A DNA stretch of 64,000 nt from Amycolatopsis methanolica 239 (GTDB lineage Bacteria > Actinomycetota > Actinomycetes > Mycobacteriales > Pseudonocardiaceae), in NCBI RefSeq assembly GCF_000739085.1, contig NZ_CP009110.1, forward strand, positions 4,836,001 through 4,900,000. Direction: 5' to 3'. The position numbers and the translations under genes are program-made. Shown here piece after piece: positions 24,020 to 32,905 of this stretch (positions are counted from its first letter, which is position 1; the number at the start of each line of letters is the position of its first letter). The notes under the pieces were generated by a model. The model was not told the DNA's origin. It saw only the letters and a list, made by a program, of their open reading frames with translations, and ran no database searches.

Positions 24020-26109
24020 CGCGCAGCAGCCTCCAGCTCTCGTTTGATCCAGTCCACCTGGACCCTCATCAGGTTCTCCGCGACCTCTTCGGCCTGCGGC
24101 GTCATGTGGGTCGCGCCGACCAGCGGCAGGAACACGTGCGGGCGGCCGGCGGCCAGCAGGGCCGAGGACAGTCGCAGCGCGTGCGCGACGAACACGTTGT
24201 CGTCGGCGAGGCCGTGCACGATCAGCAACGCGCGCCGCAGTTCCGGCGCGCCTGCGATCAGCGAGTTGCGCTCGTAGGAGTCCGGCTCCTCGTCCGGCAC
24301 GCCGAGGTAGCGCTCGGTGTAGTGGGTGTCGTAGAGGGACCAGTCGGTGACCGGCGCGCCCGCGACCGCCGCGTGGAAGACGTCCGGCCGGCGCAGCACG
24401 GCCAGCGCGGACAGGTACCCGCCGTAGGACCAGCCGCGGATCGCGACCCGGGACAGATCGAGCTCAGGGTGGTCGGCGGCGACCGCGTGCAGGGCGTCCA
24501 CCTGGTCGGTGAGCGTCACCTCGGCCAGTTCGCGCACGATCTCCTTCTCCCACGCCGGCCCCCGGCCCGGGGTGCCGCGGCCGTCCGCGACCAGGACCGC
24601 GAAGCCCTGGTCGGCCAGCCACTGCGAGGTGAGGAAGGCGTTGCGGCTCTGCAGGACGCGCTGCGCGTGCGGGCCGCCGTAGGGGTCGAGCAGGACGGGC
24701 AGCTTGCCGTCCCCGGGCCGGTACCCGGTGGGCAGCAGCAGCGCGGCACGCAGGCCGCGCTCGCCGACGGTGAGCCATTCCGGATCGGGCACGAGTCCCG
24801 GGTCGACCGGATAGGACCGGACCTCGGCGAGCGGGCGGCCGTTGCGCAGCACGGTCACTTCGGGGCCACTGCGGCGCAGGCTCCACGACGACAGCACGGT
24901 GATCTCGGCCGTGCCCGCGCCCACGTGCACGCCGTCGGCGTCGGACAGCCGGGTCACGCCGTCCGGGCCGGTGCGGTAGACGTGGATCTGCGTCGGGTCG
25001 CTTTCGCTCGCGCTGAACAGGACCTCGGCCCCGACGTGCAGCACCGAGCGGACCTGCAGACCCGGCCCGGTGACCGGCTCGCCGTCGACCACCAGCCGGT
25101 AGCTGCCGTCCGCGGCGCTGACGTGCACGAGCCGCCCGTCGGTGGTCCAGGCGGGCACACCGGGGACGATCTCGACCCAGTGCGGATCGGTCTCGGTGTG
25201 CAGCAGCTTGGTGGAGCCGTCGCCGGGGTCCACCGCGTAGAAGGCGAGTTCGCGCTGGTCACGGGGCTGCACGGCGAGCAGTGGCGGGCCGCCTGCCGAC
25301 CAGTGCACGGCGACGAGGTACTCCCAGTCGCCGCGCTCGACGTCCACGCGGGTGCCGTCGAGACCGAAGAAGGACAGCGAGACGTCGACGTTCGTGGTGC
25401 CCGCCGCCGGGTACGCGACGGTGTTCGCGCCGCCCTCGGGGTGGGCCGGGTCGGAGATGGTCCAGCGGGGCACGTCCGCCCGGTCGGTGCGCTCGACCAG
25501 CAGGGTCTGCCCGTCGGGCGACCACCAGTAGCCGCGGGCGCGGCCCAGCTCCTCGGCGGCGATGAACTCCGCCAGCCCCCAGGCGATGTCCTCGCCGTCC
25601 TCGCCTGCCAGCACCGTGTCCTCGCGCGTGGCGAGGTCGATGACGCGCAGCTTGCGGTCGCGAACGTAGGCGATGTGGGTGCCGGTGGGGTTCGGGCGGG
25701 GGTCCACGACCGAGGTGTCGACCAGTTCGGTCACCTCGCGGCTGCCCAGGTCGACGGTGTAGAGCTTGCCGGACAAGGAGAAGGCGGCCAGGCGGAACTC
25801 GTCGTCGACGGCGTAGCCGACCACGCCACCGGCGCTCTCCCGCATGCGCTCGCGGCGGGCCCGCTCCTCCGGCGGCAGCTCCTCCTCACCGGGCAGCAGC
25901 TCGGCGGCGTCCACGATCTTGGTCTCGGCGCCCCGGGTGAGGTCGAGTTCCCAGAGGCTGTTGCGCCGGTCGGTGCCGGACTCCGAACGCAGGAACAGCA
26001 GGCGCGACCCGTCGGGTGCGACGCGGAACTCGCGCGGGGTGCCGAGGGTGAAGCGCTGGGTGCGGGCCTGCTGGCGGAGGAAGGAGAGCTCGTCGGTCAC
26101 GCCTCGCAC
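24016..26109 (-). CDS. S9-family prolyl oligopeptidase / dipeptidyl peptidase IV-like
   Basis: The 697-residue protein has a beta-propeller N-terminal half and an alpha/beta hydrolase half. Catalytic residues are visible: Ser in IRGWSYGGYLSALAVLRR, Asp in LIVHGLADDNVFVAHA and His in VGATHMTPQAEEV. The motif GLAEFIAAEELGRARGYWWS is the DPP-IV glutamate motif that binds the peptide N-terminus, so dipeptidyl peptidase activity is likely. No signal peptide is visible, so it is cytosolic. GTG at 26109 or GTG at 26100 may be the start. Confidence 0.88.
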   Translation of the reverse strand: MRGVTDELSFLRQQARTQRFTLGTPREFRVAPDGSRLLFLRSESGTDRRNSLWELDLTRGAETKIVDAAELLPGEEELPPEERARRERMRESAGGVVGYAVDDEFRLAAFSLSGKLYTVDLGSREVTELVDTSVVDPRPNPTGTHIAYVRDRKLRVIDLATREDTVLAGEDGEDIAWGLAEFIAAEELGRARGYWWSPDGQTLLVERTDRADVPRWTISDPAHPEGGANTVAYPAAGTTNVDVSLSFFGLDGTRVDVERGDWEYLVAVHWSAGGPPLLAVQPRDQRELAFYAVDPGDGSTKLLHTETDPHWVEIVPGVPAWTTDGRLVHVSAADGSYRLVVDGEPVTGPGLQVRSVLHVGAEVLFSASESDPTQIHVYRTGPDGVTRLSDADGVHVGAGTAEITVLSSWSLRRSGPEVTVLRNGRPLAEVRSYPVDPGLVPDPEWLTVGERGLRAALLLPTGYRPGDGKLPVLLDPYGGPHAQRVLQSRNAFLTSQWLADQGFAVLVADGRGTPGRGPAWEKEIVRELAEVTLTDQVDALHAVAADHPELDLSRVAIRGWSYGGYLSALAVLRRPDVFHAAVAGAPVTDWSLYDTHYTERYLGVPDEEPDSYERNSLIAGAPELRRALLIVHGLADDNVFVAHALRLSSALLAAGRPHVFLPLVGATHMTPQAEEVAENLMRVQVDWIKRELEAAAR

Positions 26110-26162
26110 TCTGTCAAACGACGCCCGGTCTTGGCGAGCGGCGGTTGACTCCTTCCGTCAGG

Positions 26163-26182
26163 ATTCGCTAACGTTAGTGAAT
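26163..26182. promoter_or_regulatory. 20-bp palindrome upstream of the VOC-ArsR operon
   Basis: attcgctaacgttagtgaat is symmetrical at 9 of 10 base pairs, centred at 26172/26173 and 20 bases before the first gene of an operon that encodes an ArsR-type repressor. It is a likely autoregulatory operator. Confidence 0.7.
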
Positions 26183-26202
26183 TCTGACAAAAGGGATCGA
26201 TC

Positions 26203-26550
26203 ATGGGACAGCAGGTCGCGTTCTTCGAAGTGATCAGCGCGAACGCCGAACGGGCCCGGAAGTTCTACGCGGAGCGGTTCGACTGGCAGGTCGACGCCGA
26301 CCCGGCGATGGGCGGCTACGCGCTCGTCGACACGGGCGGGGGCATCGGCGGCGGGATCGGGCCCTCGACCGGCCCCGGCGACACCGGCGTCAAGATCTAC
26401 ACGCGCGTCGACGACCTCGACGCGCACCTGGACCGGGCGGAGCGGCTGGGCGGGAGGCGGCTGGTGCCGCCCACCGACCTCCCCGGCGACTTCGGGCGGT
26501 TCGCCATCTTCGCCGACCCGGACGGCAACCAGGTCGGACTCTGGGCGTAG
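26203..26550 (+). CDS. VOC-family (glyoxalase-like) protein
   Basis: The 115-residue protein has the beta-alpha-beta-beta-beta pattern of the vicinal-oxygen-chelate fold: VAFFEVISANAERARKFYAE, then FAIFADPDGNQVGLW. Family members are dioxygenases, glyoxalases or antibiotic-binding proteins; the ligand cannot be assigned. ATG follows aaaggg. It is the first gene of a four-gene operon with ArsR, SRPBCC and YciI proteins. Confidence 0.85.
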   Translation: MGQQVAFFEVISANAERARKFYAERFDWQVDADPAMGGYALVDTGGGIGGGIGPSTGPGDTGVKIYTRVDDLDAHLDRAERLGGRRLVPPTDLPGDFGRFAIFADPDGNQVGLWA

Positions 26551-26558
26551 GAGCGGGC

Positions 26559-26909
26559 ATGACGGACGACGACCGGACGGACGAGGCACTGCGGGCGCTC
26601 GCGGAGCCCAGGCGGCGCGCGATCCTCCGGCTGGTCGCCCACGACGAGCTGGCCGCCGGCGAGATCGCGGAGTCCTTCGACGTGAGCCGCACGGCGGTCA
26701 GCCAGCACCTCACCGTCCTGAAGAACGCGGGACTGCTCGACGAGCGGCGCGACGGCACGCGACGGCTCTACCGCGCCCGCCCGGACGGCCTCGCCGGGCT
26801 GCGGCGGTTCCTCGACGACATGTGGGCCTCATCCCTCGACACGGCCCGGCGGCTGGTCGAAGCTGAGCGGGGGATCGGCGAAGACGACACGGCGAGAGGA
26901 TCGGCATGA
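26559..26909 (+). CDS. ArsR-family winged-helix repressor
   Basis: The 116-residue protein has the ArsR fold: RALAEPRRRAILRLVAHDEL, recognition helix FDVSRTAVSQHLTVLKNAGL and wing RRDGTRRLYRARP. No metal-binding ELCVCDL motif is present, so it belongs to the non-metal group that is usually paired with SRPBCC proteins. It probably binds the palindrome at 26163-26182. Its stop overlaps the next start (ATGA). Confidence 0.9.
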   Translation: MTDDDRTDEALRALAEPRRRAILRLVAHDELAAGEIAESFDVSRTAVSQHLTVLKNAGLLDERRDGTRRLYRARPDGLAGLRRFLDDMWASSLDTARRLVEAERGIGEDDTARGSA

Positions 26910-27388
26910 CCGACATCCTGAGCCGGCCGCCGGTGCGGCAGGCGACCCTCGTGCGCAGCGACGCCGCGCACACCTTCGACACGTTCGTCCGCACGATCGG
27001 CGTCTGGTGGCCGGTCGAGCCGTTCTCCCGCGGCGGCGACCGGGTGCGGGACGTGACCTTCGAGCGCCGCACGGGCGGCCGCGTCTACGAGACGTGGGAC
27101 GACGGCACCGAGCACGACTGGGGCGAGGTGCTCGCGTGGGACCCGCCGGAGCGGTTCACCATGACCTGGCTGGTCACCCCGGCGCCCACCGAGGTCGAGC
27201 TGACCTTCCGGGCGCTGGGCCCCGCGCTGACCCGGGTCGCGGTGGAGCACCGCGGCTGGGAGGCGCTCAGCGACGAGCAGGTGCGGGCGTCCGGCGCGCT
27301 CGGCGGCGATTACACCGGCGGCGCGTTCACCGAGGGCTGGGCGCGGATCCTGGGCCGGCTCACCCAGGCGGCGGAGCGTGCGGCATGA
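26906..27388 (+). CDS. SRPBCC (AHSA1-like) protein
   Basis: The 160-residue protein has the START/Bet v1-like pattern of AHSA1 domains: AHTFDTFVRTIGVWWPVEPF, GRVYETWDDGTEHDWGEVLA, WDPPERFTMTW and a long C-terminal helix TEGWARILGRLTQAAE. These domains bind hydrophobic ligands. It overlaps the ArsR gene upstream and the YciI gene downstream, so the ligand may be the signal controlling the repressor. Confidence 0.85.
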   Translation: MTDILSRPPVRQATLVRSDAAHTFDTFVRTIGVWWPVEPFSRGGDRVRDVTFERRTGGRVYETWDDGTEHDWGEVLAWDPPERFTMTWLVTPAPTEVELTFRALGPALTRVAVEHRGWEALSDEQVRASGALGGDYTGGAFTEGWARILGRLTQAAERAA

Positions 27389-27657
27389 AGTACCTGGTGT
27401 TCTACGAACCGGCGGACAACGTCCTGGAGCGCGACGCCCCGCACATGGACGCCCACTCGGCGCGGATCCGCGAGTTCCACGCCCGCGGCGATCTGCTGCT
27501 CGTCGGCACTCTGGAGAACCCGCAGGTGAACGGGTCGCTCAGCGTGTTCCGCACGCGCGAGGCCGCGGAGGAGTTCGTGTCAGGCGACCCGTTCGTGCGC
27601 CACGGCGTGGTGAAGAACTGGTACGTCCGGAAGTGGAACGAGGTACTGGCGCCCTGA
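27385..27657 (+). CDS. YciI-family protein
   Basis: The 90-residue protein starts at ATG 27385 inside the previous stop and shows the YciI pattern: MKYLVFYEPADNV, HSARIREFHARGDLLLVGTL and DPFVRHGVVKNWYVRKWNE, with the conserved DP(F) pair. Function in the family is poorly known (small-molecule binding or dehalogenase-like). It is the last gene of the operon. Confidence 0.85.
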   Translation: MKYLVFYEPADNVLERDAPHMDAHSARIREFHARGDLLLVGTLENPQVNGSLSVFRTREAAEEFVSGDPFVRHGVVKNWYVRKWNEVLAP

Positions 27658-27763
27658 GTCGTGCAACGAACCGCCGGAATCGCCGGGAACTGCGCAACGA
27701 TCAGCGTGCCGCAGCAACGATCGACGGATGATTCCGGGCCTGAACTGCCCTTAGCCTGAAGGT

Positions 27764-28969
27764 ATGACGACCTCCGCGGCCGAGTTCATCGCGCTCGACG
27801 AGCGCTGGAGCACGCACAACTACCACCCGCTGCCCGTGGTGATCGCCGAAGCCGACGGCGCCTGGGTCACCGACGTCGAGGGCCGCCGGTACCTCGACTT
27901 CCTGTCCGCCTACTCGGCGCTGAACTTCGGGCACCGGCACCCCGCCCTGGTCGCCGCGGCGCAGGAGCAGCTCGGGCGGGTCACGCTGACCTCGCGCGCG
28001 TTCCACCACGACCAGCTGGGCGCGTTCTGCCGCGAGCTGGCCGAGCTGACCGGCACCGAGATGGTGCTGCCGATGAACTCCGGCGCGGAGGCGGTCGAAT
28101 CCGCGCTCAAGGTCGCCCGCAAGTGGGCCTACGAGGTCAAGGGCGTGCCGGACGGGCAGGCCGAGATCGTGGTCGCCGGGTCTAACTTCCACGGCCGCAC
28201 CACGACGATCATCTCGTTCTCCACCGACGAGTCCGCGCGCGCCGGGTTCGGGCCCTACACCCCGGGGTTCACGGTCGTGAAGTACGGCGACGCGGCTGCC
28301 CTGCGCGACGCGATCACTGAGCGCACCGCAGCGGTGCTGCTGGAGCCGATCCAGGGCGAGGCCGGGGTGCTGGTGCCGCCGGAGGGGTACCTGGCCGAGG
28401 CGCGCCGGCTGTGCGACGAGGCCGGGACGCTCCTGATCGCCGACGAGATCCAGTCCGGGCTGGCCCGCACCGGCACGCTGCTCGCGCTGGAGCCGAGCGG
28501 AGTGCGCGCCGACCTCTACACGCTGGGCAAGGCGCTGGGCGGCGGGATCCTGCCGCTGTCCGCGGTGGTCGGCCGCCGGGACGTGCTGGGGGTGCTGAAG
28601 CCGGGCGAGCACGGCTCGACCTTCGGCGGCAACCCGCTGGCGTGCGCGGTCGGCCGGGCGGTGATCAAGCTGCTGTCCACAGGCGAGTTCCAGGCGCGAT
28701 CGGTGGAGCTGGGCGCACGCATGCACGCGCGGCTCGGAGAACTGGTCGGGCACGGGCTGGCCGAGGTCCGCGGCCGCGGCCTGTGGGCGGGCATCGACAT
28801 CACGCCGGGCGGGCTCTCCGGCCGCGAGGCGTGCGAAGCCCTGGCCGCGAAGGGGCTGCTGGCGAAGGAAACCCACGGCGCGACCCTGCGGCTGGCGCCA
28901 CCGCTGGTCATTTCGGAGGCCGATCTAGACCGCGGGCTGGACATCCTGGAGGAGGTCCTGGCCGACTGA
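27764..28969 (+). CDS. rocD: Ornithine-oxo-acid transaminase
   Basis: The 401-residue protein is a class III aminotransferase with ornithine aminotransferase features: ERWSTHNYHPLPVVIAEADG, the substrate-binding region LPMNSGAEAVESALKVARKW, the cofactor Asp in LIADEIQSGLARTG and the PLP Lys in LYTLGKALGGGILPLS. It converts ornithine and 2-oxoglutarate to glutamate semialdehyde and glutamate in arginine breakdown. It stands alone; a ddaH neighbour often seen in actinobacteria is absent. Confidence 0.92.
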   Translation: MTTSAAEFIALDERWSTHNYHPLPVVIAEADGAWVTDVEGRRYLDFLSAYSALNFGHRHPALVAAAQEQLGRVTLTSRAFHHDQLGAFCRELAELTGTEMVLPMNSGAEAVESALKVARKWAYEVKGVPDGQAEIVVAGSNFHGRTTTIISFSTDESARAGFGPYTPGFTVVKYGDAAALRDAITERTAAVLLEPIQGEAGVLVPPEGYLAEARRLCDEAGTLLIADEIQSGLARTGTLLALEPSGVRADLYTLGKALGGGILPLSAVVGRRDVLGVLKPGEHGSTFGGNPLACAVGRAVIKLLSTGEFQARSVELGARMHARLGELVGHGLAEVRGRGLWAGIDITPGGLSGREACEALAAKGLLAKETHGATLRLAPPLVISEADLDRGLDILEEVLAD

Positions 28970-29088
28970 CCTCCGCCGTGGCACTCGCGAGCGCGAGCGT
29001 GGAACTCGCCGGCGGGAGCGGGGGGCGTGGGCGCGGGGAAACCGTCCGCCGCTGCCATACGTTGTGCAGGCAACGGAGGGAGCAGGGG

Positions 29089-30462
29089 ATGGAACGGGCA
29101 CTGGTGCCGGGTGAGCTGAGCGATCCGGAGGAGCTGCACGCGCGGGGCCGGGAGCTGGGGGCACGCACGCCATCGACGGCGCACGACCACGCGGCCGCCG
29201 GCGAGCACCGGCCGTCGGTCGCCGACTTCGTCGAGCACAGCAACGCCGGGCGTCTCGGCGACCTGGTCCCGCTGCGGATCGGGCGCATGATCGCCTCCCC
29301 GTTCGCGTTCTTCCGCGGCGCGGCCGGGCTGATGGCCGCGGACCTGGCCGGCACCCCGCACAGTGGACTGTCCGCCCAGATCTGCGGTGACGCGCACGCC
29401 GCCAACTTCGGCCTGTACGGCACGCCGGAGGGGCAGATCGTCATGGACGTCAACGACTTCGACGAGACCATCCGCGGGCCGTGGGAGTGGGACCTCAAGC
29501 GCCTCGCCGCGAGCCTGGTGCTCGCCGGGCGCGAAGGCGGCGTGTCCGAAGAGGACTGCCGGGACGCGGCCGAGGACGCGGTGAAGTCCTACCGGCGCGT
29601 GGTGCGCCAGCTCGGCGAGGCGTCGTTCCTGCGCTCGTGGAACGCGCTCGCCGACGCGGACGCGCTGTCCAAGGTGAAGGCACACGACCTCGCCGACGAG
29701 TTCAGCGAGGCCGCCGAGAAGGCGCGCCGCAACACCAGCGCCCGCGTCGTGGCGAAGTGGACCGAGCGCATCGACGACCACACCACCGGCCTGAGCCACC
29801 ACCGGTTCGTCGAGGACCCGCCGGTGCTGCGGCACGTCGACGAGGCGACCGCGAACGCCGTGGCCGACGGGCTGGTGTCCTATGTGCACACCCTGCGCGA
29901 GTCGCGGCGTAACCTGATCGCCCGCTACCGCATCGCCGACGTCGCCTTCCGCGTCGCCGGTACCGGCAGCGTCGGGTTGCGCAGCTACGTCGTGCTGCTG
30001 CACGGCAACACCGACGAGGACCTGGTGCTGCAGGTCAAGGAGGCCCGCCCGTCCGCGCTCACCCCGTACCTCCCGGAGCACCGCACCGAGCACGAGGGCC
30101 AGCGCATCGTGCACGGCGCCCGCCTGGTGCAGGCCGAGACGGACATCCTGCTCGGCTGGACCACCATCGAGGGCAGGCCGTTCATCGTGCGGCAGTTCCG
30201 CAACATGAAAGGCGCGATCGAGCCGACCGAGCTGGGTGGCAAGGACCTCGACGACTACGGCCGCGTGGCCGGCGCGCTGCTCGCCCGCGCGCACATCCGC
30301 TCGGTCCACCCGCGACTGCTGGCGGGATACTTCGACGGTGACGACCAGCTCGACGAGGCCATCGGCCGCTACGCGGTGCGCTACGCCGACCAGACCGAGT
30401 CCGACCACGCCGAGCTGGTCACGGCGGTCAAGAACGGCCGCTTCCCGGCGGTCACGGACTGA
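29089..30462 (+). CDS. DUF2252 family protein
   Basis: The 457-residue protein matches DUF2252: PLRIGRMIASPFAFFRGAAG, ICGDAHAANFGLYGTPEG, VMDVNDFDETIRGPWEWDLK, RLAASLVLAGRE and VLQVKEARPSALTPY. GDAHxxNF and DxNDFDE resemble the catalytic and metal loops of aminoglycoside-kinase-like folds, so a phosphotransferase fold is likely. The biological role is unknown. ATG 29089 follows ggagggagcagg. The PAP2 gene starts 3 bases after its stop. Confidence 0.85.
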   Translation: MERALVPGELSDPEELHARGRELGARTPSTAHDHAAAGEHRPSVADFVEHSNAGRLGDLVPLRIGRMIASPFAFFRGAAGLMAADLAGTPHSGLSAQICGDAHAANFGLYGTPEGQIVMDVNDFDETIRGPWEWDLKRLAASLVLAGREGGVSEEDCRDAAEDAVKSYRRVVRQLGEASFLRSWNALADADALSKVKAHDLADEFSEAAEKARRNTSARVVAKWTERIDDHTTGLSHHRFVEDPPVLRHVDEATANAVADGLVSYVHTLRESRRNLIARYRIADVAFRVAGTGSVGLRSYVVLLHGNTDEDLVLQVKEARPSALTPYLPEHRTEHEGQRIVHGARLVQAETDILLGWTTIEGRPFIVRQFRNMKGAIEPTELGGKDLDDYGRVAGALLARAHIRSVHPRLLAGYFDGDDQLDEAIGRYAVRYADQTESDHAELVTAVKNGRFPAVTD

Positions 30463-30465
30463 CGC

Positions 30466-31101
30466 GTGAGGTGGGCCGTCGTCGCCGTGTGCGCGGCGGC
30501 CGCACTGGCGATCGGCGTCCCGTTCGCGGGCGACACGACCGCGAGTGGCCCCGACGCGACGGTCACCGCGTGGATCGACGGCGCGTTCGGCGGGCAGCCC
30601 GCGCTGCTGCGCCTGTTCGTGCTGCCCACCGAACCGGTCGTGCTGCTGCCGCTGGTCGCGATCGTGGTGCTCGCCTGCGCGCTCGGCCGCCGCTGGGACG
30701 CGGTGGCGCTCGCGGTGCTGGGCGTCGCCGCGCCGGTCGCGCTCAACACCTGGGTGCTCAAGCCGCTGTTCGACCGGATGAAGTCCGACTACCTCGCCTA
30801 TCCGAGCGGGCACACGGTCAGCACGGTCGCCACGCTCACCGTGCTGGTGCTGCTCGCCCGGCCCGGGATCGCCCGAGCCGTCACCGTCGCCGTGGGTGCG
30901 GTGATCCTCGTCGTCGCGGGCATCGGGCTCGTCGGGCTGGGCTACCACTACCCGACCGACGTGGCGGGCGGCGCGTGCTTCGCCGTCGCCGTGGTGGTGG
31001 CGCTCAGCTCACCGACGCGGCGTCTCGCGCCAGCGCGGTCAGCCGGCTCACCGCCCGCAGGTACTTCTTCCGGTAGCCCCCCTGCAGCATCTCCTCGGTG
31101 A
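30466..31101 (+). CDS. PAP2-family membrane phosphatase
   Basis: The 211-residue protein has several membrane segments and the three PAP2 motifs: KPLFDRMKSDY (K-x6-R type, modified), AYPSGHTVSTVA, and GLGYHYPTDVAGG. The family dephosphorylates lipid phosphates such as undecaprenyl diphosphate or phosphatidic acid. GTG 30466 is 3 bases after the DUF2252 stop, so the genes form an operon. The last 98 bases overlap the end of the convergent zapE gene. Confidence 0.82.
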   Translation: MRWAVVAVCAAAALAIGVPFAGDTTASGPDATVTAWIDGAFGGQPALLRLFVLPTEPVVLLPLVAIVVLACALGRRWDAVALAVLGVAAPVALNTWVLKPLFDRMKSDYLAYPSGHTVSTVATLTVLVLLARPGIARAVTVAVGAVILVVAGIGLVGLGYHYPTDVAGGACFAVAVVVALSSPTRRLAPARSAGSPPAGTSSGSPPAASPR

Positions 31102-32032
31102 ACAGCTCCCCGAGCGACCCGCCGGAGACGACCACCGGGATGGCCCGGTCGTAGAGCCGGTCGGCGAACGCGACCAGCCGCAGCGCCACGTTCTGGTCCG
31201 GCGCCGGCCGCACACCCCGGATGTGCACGACCGACACGCCGTCGACGAGACGGCCGTAGCGGGACGGGTGCAGCTTCGCCAGGTGCGCGCACAACGCGTC
31301 GAAGTCGTCGAGCGTCGCGCCCTCGCGGCCCTCCGCCGACGCGAGCAGCGTCTCCTCATCCACTGGCGGCGGCGCGTCCGGCAGGCCGCGGTGCCGGTAG
31401 TCCGGCCCGTCCACCCGCACCACCGAGAACCGCGACGACAGCGACTGGATCTCGCGCAGGAAGTCCTCGGCCGCGAACCGGCCCTCGCCGAGCTTGTCCG
31501 GCAGCGTGTTCGACGTCGCCGCGACGTACACGCCGGCGTCGGTCAGCTCCCGCAGCAGGCGGGTGACCAGCATCGTGTCGCCCGGGTCGTCCAGCTCGAA
31601 CTCGTCGATGGCGAGCAACCGGTGCTCGGACAGCCGCCGCACCGCCTCGGCGAAGCCGAGCGCGCCGACCAGGTGGGTCAGCTCGACGAACGTGCCGTAG
31701 GCCTTGGGCGAGGGCGCGTCGTGCCAGGTGGAGGCGAGCAGGTGGGTCTTGCCGACGCCGAACCCGCCGTCCAGGTAGAGGCCCTGCTTGCCCGGTGCGG
31801 GCGCCGAGCCGCCGCCGAACAGCGACCGCAGCTTGGACTTCTTCGGCGCCGCCTTCTCGATGCGCGCCGCGAACGCCGAGCACGACTCCACCGCCTGCGC
31901 CTGGCTGGGCTCGTCGGGGTTCGGCACGTAGGTGGCAAACCGCACGGCGTCGAAGCGCGGCGGCGGCACGAGGGCGGCGATCAGCTCGTCCGCTCCCAGC
32001 TCGGGCTGCCGGTCGGTGAGGTGCGCGGGCAT
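31004..32032 (-). CDS. zapE: ZapE (AFG1-like) cell-division ATPase
   Basis: The 342-residue protein has Walker A GGFGVGKTHLLAST, Walker B HRLLAIDEFELDDPGDTML and sensor VAATSNTLPDKLGEGRF, the AFG1/ZapE pattern. ZapE associates with FtsZ during division in Gram-negative bacteria; the actinobacterial copy is conserved but less studied. ATG 32030-32032 is chosen because family similarity starts at MPAHLTDRQPELGAD. The upstream extension is without match. Confidence 0.88.
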   Translation of the reverse strand: MPAHLTDRQPELGADELIAALVPPPRFDAVRFATYVPNPDEPSQAQAVESCSAFAARIEKAAPKKSKLRSLFGGGSAPAPGKQGLYLDGGFGVGKTHLLASTWHDAPSPKAYGTFVELTHLVGALGFAEAVRRLSEHRLLAIDEFELDDPGDTMLVTRLLRELTDAGVYVAATSNTLPDKLGEGRFAAEDFLREIQSLSSRFSVVRVDGPDYRHRGLPDAPPPVDEETLLASAEGREGATLDDFDALCAHLAKLHPSRYGRLVDGVSVVHIRGVRPAPDQNVALRLVAFADRLYDRAIPVVVSGGSLGELFTEEMLQGGYRKKYLRAVSRLTALARDAASVS

Positions 32033-32140
32033 TGCAAGAGCGTAACCGCGGCGCGCAGCGCCTCCGTTGAGGGTGGTGGTGGGCGACGGGCGGGCTATCG
32101 GCAGCACCGCGCCGCGCCCGAACTGTCACCGTCTGATGTG

Positions 32141-32896
32141 ATGGAGATCGTGCGCAGCCTGTGGCCCGAACCCCTCGACGACGTGACCGACGACGACCTG
32201 GACCGGATCTACGGCTACCCGGAGGACCTCGACCGGCCGTTCGTGCAGGCCAACTTCACCTCCTCCGCCGACGGCGCCTCGACGCTGGAAGGCCGGTCCG
32301 AGGGCCTGTCCGGCCCCGCGGACAAGCGGATCTTCTTCCACGGCCGCCTGCTCGCCGACGTCGTGCTGGCCGGCGCCGGCACCGTGCGCGCGGAGAACTA
32401 CCGCGGCGCCCGCACCACCCCCGAACGGCGTGAGCGCCGGGCCCGGCTCGGGCTCGCCGAGGTCCCGCCGATCGCCGTGGTCACCGGCAGCGCCCGGCTC
32501 GACCCGGCGGCGCCGCTGTTCACCGACACGACGGTGCCGCCGATCGTCATCACCACCGAGCACGCCCCAGCGGACCGGCGGAAGGCGCTCGCCGACGCGG
32601 GCGCGGACCTCCTCATCGCGGGCGCGGAGACCATCGACCTGCGGCTGGCGCTGGACGGACTGGCCGACCGGGGGCTGCTCCGGGTCAACTGCGAGGGCGG
32701 CCCGCACCTGTTCGGCGAACTGGTCGCCGGGGACCTGGTCGACCAGCTGTGCCTGACCGTCGCGCCGCTGCTGGCCGGTGGCGGCGCGGACCGCATCGCG
32801 ATCGGCCGCATGGCCAGCGAGGCGCGGGACATGGATCTGGCGTCGATCCTGGTCGAAGACGGTTTCACGATGCTGCGGTACCGCCGTCGCCTCTAA
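32141..32896 (+). CDS. RibD C-terminal-type pyrimidine/dihydrofolate reductase
   Basis: The 251-residue protein starts MEIVRSLWPEP and has the reductase fold of RibD C-terminal domains: VQANFTSSADGASTLEGRSE, LADVVLAGAGTVRAENYRG, RVNCEGGPHLFGELVAGDLV and LTVAPLLAGGG. It lacks the deaminase domain. Such single-domain proteins in actinobacteria may reduce 5-amino-6-ribosylamino-uracil phosphate or an unrelated substrate. Ends 9 bases before ligC. Confidence 0.85.
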   Translation: MEIVRSLWPEPLDDVTDDDLDRIYGYPEDLDRPFVQANFTSSADGASTLEGRSEGLSGPADKRIFFHGRLLADVVLAGAGTVRAENYRGARTTPERRERRARLGLAEVPPIAVVTGSARLDPAAPLFTDTTVPPIVITTEHAPADRRKALADAGADLLIAGAETIDLRLALDGLADRGLLRVNCEGGPHLFGELVAGDLVDQLCLTVAPLLAGGGADRIAIGRMASEARDMDLASILVEDGFTMLRYRRRL

Positions 32897-32905
32897 AGTG
32901 GGCGC

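Noticed and set aside
28516..30948. 810-residue open frame on the minus strand
   Set aside because: Highly charged low-complexity antisense of rocD, DUF2252 and PAP2 genes, all of which show clear family motifs on the plus strand.
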